Part shown: positions 46,957 to 52,893 of the stretch, piece by piece | Layout of the letters: each line of letters opens with the position of its first letter | Numbering within the stretch: the first letter of the stretch is position 1 | From: a bacterium | GTDB lineage: Bacteria > Armatimonadota > Abditibacteriia > Abditibacteriales > Abditibacteriaceae | Length of the DNA stretch: 52,893 bases | NCBI GenBank assembly: GCA_004172935.1 | Contig: SDZD01000045.1 | Location: 1 to 52,893, forward strand | Reading direction: 5' to 3' | The notes under the pieces: generated by a model | Seen by the model: only the letters and a program-made list of their open reading frames with translations | Told to the model about the DNA's origin: nothing | The model's database searches: none | Translations under genes and position numbers: made by a program

Positions 46957-47317
46957 TGAATCCTCCCTTAAGAATAGCGTTGTCGGTTAGGAAAAAAACC
47001 TTCATTGCGCCTGAAAAATGGTTTTCCAGGCGAGATTTCGGCACATTTGCCACCCGCGTACTCCGCCCAATGGAGTGCTTTTCTGAGGTTGGTCGTGTTG
47101 ACATCATGGTTTCTGTATTAGTTTCTGCCTTAAAGTAGGGCAAAGTTCGAACCCTACTAATTTTCCTCGCCTTTCTTACCATACAATTGACCTTATCTGA
47201 GAGAAATGTAGGGTTTCGTAGGTGGCAATATCGGTGTCAATGTTCTATTCCTCAGGCAAGGTGTCGGCAGCCGCTCCGCTTATGCATCTTTCTAGTTAGC
47301 CACTCTACATATCTCTC
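46957..47317. other. 361-base divergent non-coding region
   Basis: It separates the methyltransferase operon (minus) from the GGDEF/HD-GYP gene (plus). Hairpins are CGCCTGAAAA...TTTTCCAGGCG (47008-47032) and GTAGGG...CCCTAC (47135-47157). TTGACA (47097-47102) and TTGACC are present, but neither has a good -10 at the right spacing. The rest shows nothing I can name. Confidence 0.55.
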
Positions 47318-50116
47318 ATGTTACGTCTGTTGCGCCGCCTCTCGATCACCGAGAAATCTATCGTCGCTGGAACCGTGATCTACGGTCTCATCTTTCTGGC
47401 GATTTTAATACTGCGCCCCGGAACGGACGCTACCTATAAAACATTCCAGAACTTCTACCAGATAGTGCCGCCATTTCTGGCAGGTGTCAGCCATTGGCTC
47501 TATTCTGTGCGAATGACTGATCAAAACAACATCAGGCGTTGGGCTCACAGACTCATCGGCTCTGGCTGTTTGGTTTGGTCTGGTGGTCAAGCCACATGGG
47601 CTTATCTGGAAAGTATTCGCGGCATTGAAGTGCCCTTCCCCAGCTGGGCCGATGTCGGTTATCTGGGCTACCACCCCTTCATGATTATCGGCGTGGTATT
47701 GTTGGTTGGCCTCAACAGCCGCATCGGTCGTATGCGTCTGCTGCTAGATAGCGCCATCGCCACCAGCAGCATCGGCATCCTTTCGTGGTACTTCCTCACC
47801 AACGGCTGGTGGAACAGCTCTGATTTGTCTCTCTCCGGCAAATTGCTCAACGCCACCTATCCTCTGGGCGATGTGACTGGGCTTTTCATGGCTCTTGTCC
47901 TCTGGAAAAGTGCCTCCAACACCACCAAATCCAAACTGCTCTCCGGCTCCCTTGCCCTCGGACTTTGTCTCGTCGCGATGGGCGATTCCCTCTTTAGCTA
48001 CTACAGCTTGCAGGGACTCTATGAAACCGGCAGCTGGTTCGACTGGGCCTTCTCGTTTGGTTGGGGCATCATTGGTTATGCTGGCCTTTTCCCGCTGTGG
48101 TGGGAAAAGCACATGCCCGAAGAAGCGGAAACCGTTGCCCCCGAAAGCCAAATCGCCGAAGAACTTCAGGGCCTTGATGTCCCCGGCGTTCGCCTCGACT
48201 CGCTCGCCATCGCTGCTCGATTGGCCCTTCCTTATGTTCTGGCATTTGCTGCATGGGCTATCGTCGCTTCGCACGATTTTCGTCAGCACCACGTAGTCAG
48301 CACCTCGACCTATATTTCGGGCTTCTGGGTTATGTTTCTGGTCATCTTGCGACAGGTCATGACCATGCTGCACAACCAGCAACTCGCCCACCGCTTGCAA
48401 CTGTTCAACTCTCGCCTTGAACTTACAGTTTCGCAGCGTACCCACCAAATTAAGTCGCTTCTCGAACTGACCAAGGCCGTCAACAACACGTTGCAAGCAG
48501 GTCATGTGCTGGAAAGCGCCCTTGTCCACACGCGCCGCGCCCTAAATGCCGACGCCGTTGTGATTCGTCTCTGCGAAAATGGTGACAGCGCCCGCTCTGC
48601 CAGCTTCTTGGAGCAGGGCTTGGATGATAATCCCGAACTGCTTTCCTGGGTCAAAGAACTGGACTTGGCCGATAGGTTGGGATGCATGGAAGTTCCCGTC
48701 CAGCAAGAGCCAACCATGCTAACCCGTGCCCCTTTGATGTGGCACGAAACCCAGATCGGTGACATCAACGCCCTGCGCTTTTCGGCCAACTTGTTCTCCG
48801 AATCCGAAAGCGAGATGTTGGAGAGTATCGGTCTGGAAGTCGCAGCTGCTTATCGCAACGCGCAAACCCACGCTATCGCGGTCGAAAACGCCGACCGTGA
48901 CTCGGTCACCAGCCTACTTAACCACCGCGCCATTCACGAACGTTTGCAAACCGAACTCGAACGCGCTGCCCGCTCTAACCGCCCTCTCGCGGTTATCATG
49001 ATGGACTTGAACAACTTCAAGTTGTTCAACGACACCTACGGCCATCCCGTAGGCGATCAAGTTCTCAAGCGCGTAGCGCTGGCGCTTGAATCACGCTGCC
49101 GCAAATTCGACGTACTGGGCCGCTACGGTGGCGACGAATTCATCGCTGTACTCCCCGAAACCGACCTTCCTCTAGCTATGGTCGTCGCCCAGCGCTGGCG
49201 TGAGCGCATGGAACTCGAAGGCTTCCACTATGTCGGCGACGAAGAGCGCGTTATTCCCGTCTCGCTTTCTTTCGGTATCGCCACATATCCTTCTGATAGC
49301 ACCAACCGCTTCGAGCTTATCTCCATCGCCGACGCCAACCTCTACGCTGCTAAAATCTCGGATAGGGGAATCGTCGCCACCAGCGAAAACCAGCGCCAGA
49401 ACCGTCAACTCAAAACAGAAAGTTCCTTCGACGTTCTCGAAGCGATGGTTACAGCCGTTGATAACAAGGATGCCTACACCCGCCGCCACTCCGAGGATGT
49501 AACCGAGTTCGCCCTCTGGATTGCCGAAGAGTTGGGCTTGTCGCAGGCAACCCAGCGCGTTGTTCGCCTTGCGGGTCTTCTACATGATGTTGGCAAAATC
49601 GGCGTTCCCGAATCCGTTCTCAAAAAGCCGGGCCGCCTCACCAACGAAGAGTTCGATGTCATGAAGCAACACGCTCAGTTCGGCGCATTCATCGTCGGCG
49701 GCGTCCCCGGTATGGAAGAAATCCTGCCCGGAGTTCGTTCGCATCACGAGCGCTTCGATGGTCGTGGTTATCCCGATGGCTTGGCCGGAGAAGCCATTCC
49801 TTTGCTTGGACGTTTGTTGGCTGTCGCCGATGCTTTCAGCGCCATGACAACCTCTCGCCCCTACCGTCAGGCGCTTGAGTGGAAATCGGCACTTAAAGAA
49901 ATCGAAGCCAACATCGGCACTCAGTTCGACCCACAGATGGCACATGCCTTCTTGCGTGCTGCCCGCAAACAGCGACCCGATACGCAGGAAGTACAGGCAC
50001 CGCCGCGTCTTCAACTTATCGAAGGAGCCAAAGCGTCTTCCAGTGAAAATACCCGCTCTGGAGGAGCCGAAAACCCACGTTCTGGAGCTGGTCGCCCCAA
50101 CATAAAGTCAATGTAA
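47318..50116 (+). CDS. Membrane c-di-GMP regulator with GGDEF and HD-GYP domains
   Basis: The 932-residue protein has an N-terminal membrane part of about ten helices (residues 10-350). A helical linker and a GAF-like region (430-540: LVHTRRALNADAVVIRL) follow. The GGDEF domain has YGGDEF (604-608 for GGDEF) with an intact inhibitory RxxD exactly five residues before it (RKFD). Synthase activity is therefore plausible and feedback-controlled. The HD-GYP domain has GLLHDVGKIGVPE (H756, D757) and SHHERFDGRGYPDGLAGEAI, the phosphodiesterase signature. The tail is disordered. Having both domains suggests that a signal chooses between making and breaking c-di-GMP, or that one domain is regulatory. 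Confidence 0.92.
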   Translation: MLRLLRRLSITEKSIVAGTVIYGLIFLAILILRPGTDATYKTFQNFYQIVPPFLAGVSHWLYSVRMTDQNNIRRWAHRLIGSGCLVWSGGQATWAYLESIRGIEVPFPSWADVGYLGYHPFMIIGVVLLVGLNSRIGRMRLLLDSAIATSSIGILSWYFLTNGWWNSSDLSLSGKLLNATYPLGDVTGLFMALVLWKSASNTTKSKLLSGSLALGLCLVAMGDSLFSYYSLQGLYETGSWFDWAFSFGWGIIGYAGLFPLWWEKHMPEEAETVAPESQIAEELQGLDVPGVRLDSLAIAARLALPYVLAFAAWAIVASHDFRQHHVVSTSTYISGFWVMFLVILRQVMTMLHNQQLAHRLQLFNSRLELTVSQRTHQIKSLLELTKAVNNTLQAGHVLESALVHTRRALNADAVVIRLCENGDSARSASFLEQGLDDNPELLSWVKELDLADRLGCMEVPVQQEPTMLTRAPLMWHETQIGDINALRFSANLFSESESEMLESIGLEVAAAYRNAQTHAIAVENADRDSVTSLLNHRAIHERLQTELERAARSNRPLAVIMMDLNNFKLFNDTYGHPVGDQVLKRVALALESRCRKFDVLGRYGGDEFIAVLPETDLPLAMVVAQRWRERMELEGFHYVGDEERVIPVSLSFGIATYPSDSTNRFELISIADANLYAAKISDRGIVATSENQRQNRQLKTESSFDVLEAMVTAVDNKDAYTRRHSEDVTEFALWIAEELGLSQATQRVVRLAGLLHDVGKIGVPESVLKKPGRLTNEEFDVMKQHAQFGAFIVGGVPGMEEILPGVRSHHERFDGRGYPDGLAGEAIPLLGRLLAVADAFSAMTTSRPYRQALEWKSALKEIEANIGTQFDPQMAHAFLRAARKQRPDTQEVQAPPRLQLIEGAKASSSENTRSGGAENPRSGAGRPNIKSM

Positions 50117-50203
50117 GAACTGTAAAAAAAAATACACCACTTAGTTTCTTCTCAGATAGCCATAGCTGTGACAACTTTTAGGCTAAAAACGCTACAGCTG
50201 TGC

Positions 50204-50209
50204 TACAAT
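50204..50209 (+). promoter_or_regulatory. Candidate -10 box of the LysRS-like gene
   Basis: TACAAT lies 40 bases before the ATG at 50250. AGCTGTG occurs twice in the 50 bases around it (50164 and 50195). No clear -35 is visible. Confidence 0.4.
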
Positions 50210-50249
50210 TGAAAAGAGTTTCGTCCTTTACTACCACTGACCGACAAAG

Positions 50250-51746
50250 ATGTTTCAACAAACCGCCACACCATCTCGCGTTGAAATGACTTCCTATGGT
50301 GAAGTCTTGGACCGTTTCGCCGACCGTCACACCGTAACTGTTGCGGCGGGTGCGACCTGCGCCTACCTGGGCGATGAGCGCAACTTGCGCGAATTCTTGG
50401 TCGCCGACGAAATCGCCCGCGTGTTGCGTCGTGCCGGACACATCGTATCGTTTTTGTTGATTGACGACTCCCTCGACCCGCTCAACATCCGCCAGTTGCG
50501 TGTGGCCGTCAATAAAGACCCCGAACTCATCGAGAAATTTTCCCCCTGGTGCGGAAAACCCATCTCGCAAATCCCCGATCCCTATAACTGCCACGAGTCG
50601 TTCGCCGAACACTTCGAAGAGCAGTTGCTCGCGCGCCTCAACCGTTTGGGCGCTAACCCGACCCTTGTTTCCACCGCTAAGCTCTACGAACGTGGCCGTT
50701 ACGCTCCCTTCGTGCGTACTGTTCTAGAGCGTCACGACGAGATTGTCGCCTATTTAGAGCAGACCTTCCCCGCTTACCGTCCTGACAAACTGTTCTGGCC
50801 ATTGTGCCCCCGTTGTCGTTTCCTGGATGGCACTCGCCTCACCGGAACACGTAACGGTTGCGCCCAATTCTCCTGCGACCGTTGCAATTCGACTGAAGAA
50901 GTCCCCTTCGATGAAGTTGAGGGTAAGCTCAACTGGAAGCTCGATTGCGCTGTCCGTTGGGTACTGCTTGGCGTAGACATCGAGCCATTCGGCAAATCCT
51001 ATCTCGAACCCACCGCTGGCTCCTTCTTCGTCGCGAAAGCAATTGCTCAACGCTTCTTCGGCATGAGCAAACAGGGCGTAACTCCCTTCCAATACGGGGC
51101 CGTTGGTATGGAGCGTCAGTGGAGCATGAAACTGATCGACGGGCTTCCCTCCGAGATGCTGCGTTCGATGATGGTCAGCCGTCCTGCGACTGACTTCAAT
51201 ATTTCCCGCGACCAAATCGTCTCTCAGGCATCGCGCCACCAGGTCGAACCCGATCTCAACTATCTCGACTTCGTGCGCCAGGTGCTGCCCATGTGGCTAT
51301 TGACTCCCGAAAACCTCTCGGCTCGTCAACGCGACCTGGTCGCTCATGGTGTCTCTTTCAGCGATACCTTCCTCAATTCGCCCGCTCGTCTTCACCTGCC
51401 GACCCGCACCGAAGTCGAAGGCGAAAAACCCGAAGTTCTGCGCGGTGTCCATGCCCTCTTGGCGCGTACAATCGAACTTCGTACCGAAGAAGGCAAAACC
51501 ACCAGAGAAGAATTTGAGCCACTTATCAAGGACTCCATGAAAGTGCTTGGCGCCCTCAAAGGCCCCTGCTTGCACCGCTTGCGTACCTTGGTTGGGCAGC
51601 AACAGGGCTTGCCCGTCGCGCGTTTCCTTCTGTCATTGCCAATCGGCTACTTGCGTACTGTCGAATTTCTGCTCGAACTCTCGTTGCGCCATCCGCACCA
51701 GTCCCTCTCGCAAGGCGAATTGCCCACGCTCAAAAAAGCGGCATAA
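50250..51746 (+). CDS. Class I lysyl-tRNA synthetase-like protein lacking HIGH and KMSKS
   Basis: The 498-residue product can be aligned by eye with archaeal-type class I lysyl-tRNA synthetase over its whole first two thirds. Retained blocks include NLREFLVADEIARVLRRAGH, LLIDDSLDPL, IPDPYNCHESFAEHF, the zinc cysteines 186/189/209/212 (CPRC, CDRC) and GKLNWKLDCAVRWVLLGVD. The HIGH site reads YLGDERN (39-45), and the KMSKS loop reads GMERQWSMKL (286-295). GKDH has become GKSY. The ATP-handling residues are thus gone, so normal aminoacylation is very unlikely. It may bind tRNA, lysine or another partner. The C-terminal third is helical, as in LysRS anticodon-binding parts. Confidence 0.83.
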   Translation: MFQQTATPSRVEMTSYGEVLDRFADRHTVTVAAGATCAYLGDERNLREFLVADEIARVLRRAGHIVSFLLIDDSLDPLNIRQLRVAVNKDPELIEKFSPWCGKPISQIPDPYNCHESFAEHFEEQLLARLNRLGANPTLVSTAKLYERGRYAPFVRTVLERHDEIVAYLEQTFPAYRPDKLFWPLCPRCRFLDGTRLTGTRNGCAQFSCDRCNSTEEVPFDEVEGKLNWKLDCAVRWVLLGVDIEPFGKSYLEPTAGSFFVAKAIAQRFFGMSKQGVTPFQYGAVGMERQWSMKLIDGLPSEMLRSMMVSRPATDFNISRDQIVSQASRHQVEPDLNYLDFVRQVLPMWLLTPENLSARQRDLVAHGVSFSDTFLNSPARLHLPTRTEVEGEKPEVLRGVHALLARTIELRTEEGKTTREEFEPLIKDSMKVLGALKGPCLHRLRTLVGQQQGLPVARFLLSLPIGYLRTVEFLLELSLRHPHQSLSQGELPTLKKAA

Positions 51747-51773
51747 TTCCAACACTAGTCCTTATAACTCACC

Positions 51774-51810
51774 AAAAGCGTGGCACCTTTGCAAAAGTGC
51801 CACGCTTTTT
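51774..51810 (+). terminator. Terminator after the LysRS-like gene
   Basis: AAAAGCGTGGCAC and GTGCCACGCTTTT are 13-base perfect arms followed by TATTTT. Confidence 0.9.
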
Positions 51811-51874
51811 ATTTTCTGCCCACACTGCTTTCATGCAGCCTGAGCCGAAAGCTGCGTAAACCAGAAGGGTACTT

Positions 51875-52735
51875 ATGCAAACAACGAAAGTGGCCGTATT
51901 GGGCCTTGGTATTATCGGAAGCGCATGGGCGCGTAATCTCATCGAAGACGGACTGGATGTTCGCCCTTGGAACCGCACACCTCAACCCGATTTTCCTCAT
52001 TTTGAAGCCGACGCAGCCACCGCTGCCGATGGTGCCGACCTCATTATCATTGTGGTCGCCGACCCGAAAGCTGTCGAGTCTGTGTTAGACGCCATCGAAC
52101 CCAAACTCGGCGCCGGACAAATCGTGGTGCAAAGCTCCACCATCTCCGCCCACTGGTCGAAACAGTTCGCCGAGCGCGTCGAGAAAACCGGCGCGCGCTT
52201 CCTTGAAGCCCCCTTCACCGGCTCCAAACTAGCCGCGCAGGCCCGTCAGACCGTCTACTACCTTGGCGGCGACGAAGCGACCCTGAGCGATGCCCGCCCC
52301 GTGCTAGAAAGGCTTTCCAAAACCATTCTTCACATCGGCCCTCTGGGAACCGCCTCCACGCTCAAACTGGCGATGAACCTCAATATCGCGGCCATAGCGG
52401 GCGCCCTCAACGAAGGTCTTACCCTATGCCGTCAAAGCGGCATCGCCGATGAAACTTTCTTCGACGCCCTCCACCAGAATGTCTCCCGTTCAGGCGTCTC
52501 CGACCTCAAAGAACCCAAGCTAATCGCCCAGGACTACTCGCCACAATTCTCCGTGAAGCACATGGAAAAAGACCTGCGTCTCGCCCTTGAAACCGCCCGC
52601 GAAATCGGCCTCGAACTCCCCGAAACCCAGGCCGTTCGCTCCGTCTATCAACAAGGCTTAGCCAGCGACATGGGCGACGCCGACTTCAGCGCCCTAATCC
52701 AACTCCTAGACTCCCTGAAACCCAACGCCGACTAA
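51875..52735 (+). CDS. NAD(P)-dependent beta-hydroxyacid dehydrogenase
   Basis: The enzyme belongs to the 3-hydroxyisobutyrate dehydrogenase/6-phosphogluconate-like family. KVAVLGLGIIGSAWARNLIE is the dinucleotide-binding motif. VVQSSTISAHWS and FLEAPFTGSKLAAQARQTVY form the substrate-binding region, where DAPVSGG is more usual. GTASTLKLAMNLNIAAIAG has the catalytic Lys, and FSVKHMEKDLRLALETAREI is the conserved C-terminal helix. The 286 residues are standard. The substrate could be a glyoxylate or succinic semialdehyde-type compound or a 3-hydroxyacid. It stands alone. Confidence 0.88.
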   Translation: MQTTKVAVLGLGIIGSAWARNLIEDGLDVRPWNRTPQPDFPHFEADAATAADGADLIIIVVADPKAVESVLDAIEPKLGAGQIVVQSSTISAHWSKQFAERVEKTGARFLEAPFTGSKLAAQARQTVYYLGGDEATLSDARPVLERLSKTILHIGPLGTASTLKLAMNLNIAAIAGALNEGLTLCRQSGIADETFFDALHQNVSRSGVSDLKEPKLIAQDYSPQFSVKHMEKDLRLALETAREIGLELPETQAVRSVYQQGLASDMGDADFSALIQLLDSLKPNAD

Positions 52736-52788
52736 AGCCGTTCGAGAGTAGGTGGTGGAGTTGGGAAATAGGATCGTCGTCATCCTGA

Positions 52789-52893
52789 GAGGGTGTATCA
52801 AAAGTGAGTTAGAATGAGATGATGCGTTATTCCAGCGACTTGAACGATGACCAATGGAGCGTTGTGGAAGGGTTACTGCCCTTAGCCAAGAAC
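52789..52893 (+). mobile_element. Left end of an IS5-family-type insertion sequence (truncated by window)
   Basis: GAGGGTGTATCAAAAGTGAG is the probable left inverted repeat, and a transposase-like frame begins 33 bases later. TGA just outside could be the TNA target duplication of the IS427/ISL2-type IS5 group. The right end is outside the window, so this cannot be confirmed. Confidence 0.65.
52822..52893 (+). CDS. IS5-type transposase, N-terminal fragment
   Basis: The open frame from ATG 52822 gives MRYSSDLNDDQWSVVEGLLP and continues LAKN to the window end. The start M-R-Y-x-S-D-L-x-D-x-Q-W is characteristic of IS5-family (IS427/IS1031-like) transposases. The catalytic DDE residues lie beyond the window. 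The gene is cut by the window edge, not evidently broken. Confidence 0.8.
   Translation, partial: MRYSSDLNDDQWSVVEGLLPLAKN

Noticed and set aside
47135..47160. tRNA T-arm (AGTTCGAACCC)
   Set aside because: No acceptor, D or anticodon arm can be placed around it; it is part of a simple GTAGGG/CCCTAC hairpin.

Overview
The window looks like a piece of a bacterial chromosome with a moderately GC-rich coding style and several AT-richer islands. It opens inside a standard ribosomal/RNA-polymerase cluster (rpoA, rplQ, truA, rplM, rpsI). An outer-membrane porin, three secretins and a type IV prepilin-like protein point to a diderm. The mix of AMIN-type secretins, a GFSLVELL prepilin and many short palindromic intergenic repeats reminds me of Armatimonadota/Abditibacteriota-like bacteria. 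That placement is an inference from gene content and should be tested with RpoA, Ffh and ribosomal protein trees. I saw no rRNA, tRNA or CRISPR array.

Layout. 1-3.4 kb: rpoA operon tail, with odd TTAG-rich spacers between cistrons. 3.4-8.2 kb: membrane and lipoproteins, an AbiEii-like nucleotidyltransferase translationally coupled to an unrecognised partner, and a Uma2-type nuclease. 8.3-10.9 kb (minus strand): pfkB kinase, VOC protein and two paralogous secreted proteins. 11-15.5 kb: DoxX, ffh, a SpoU rRNA methyltransferase, a double zinc-ribbon protein and a methyltransferase. 15.7-23.6 kb: three secretin genes joined by 4-base overlaps, then an AT-rich four-gene cluster (thioredoxin-like, unknown, Cys-rich, prepilin-like). 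23.7-28.4 kb: membrane protein, dipeptide epimerase, lpdA and a 2-oxoacid dehydrogenase E2. 28.9-38.2 kb: aldo/keto reductases, a divergent HrpA/HrpB-like helicase, a GAF histidine kinase, a DUF6683-like protein, YceI and a CatE-like VOC protein. 38.4-41.5 kb: fused E1 alpha-beta and a second E2, coupled by ATGA. 41.6-46.9 kb: secreted protein, cytoplasmic papain-like protease with a TerB-like domain, porin, and an aldehyde dehydrogenase/NNMT-like methyltransferase operon. 47.3-52.7 kb: a GGDEF/HD-GYP receptor, a class I LysRS-like protein that lacks both catalytic signatures, and a beta-hydroxyacid dehydrogenase. The last 105 bases are the left end of an IS5-type element.

Working together: both 2-oxoacid dehydrogenase loci probably share the single E3 (lpdA), because the E1-E2 locus has none. 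The secretin trio and the neighbouring prepilin cluster may form one export or surface system. The strongest candidates for something undescribed are the pseudo-LysRS, the AbiEii-like gene with its coupled FExHI-repeat partner, the three-secretin operon with a degenerate middle member, and the TTAG-type spacer repeats that recur between co-oriented genes.
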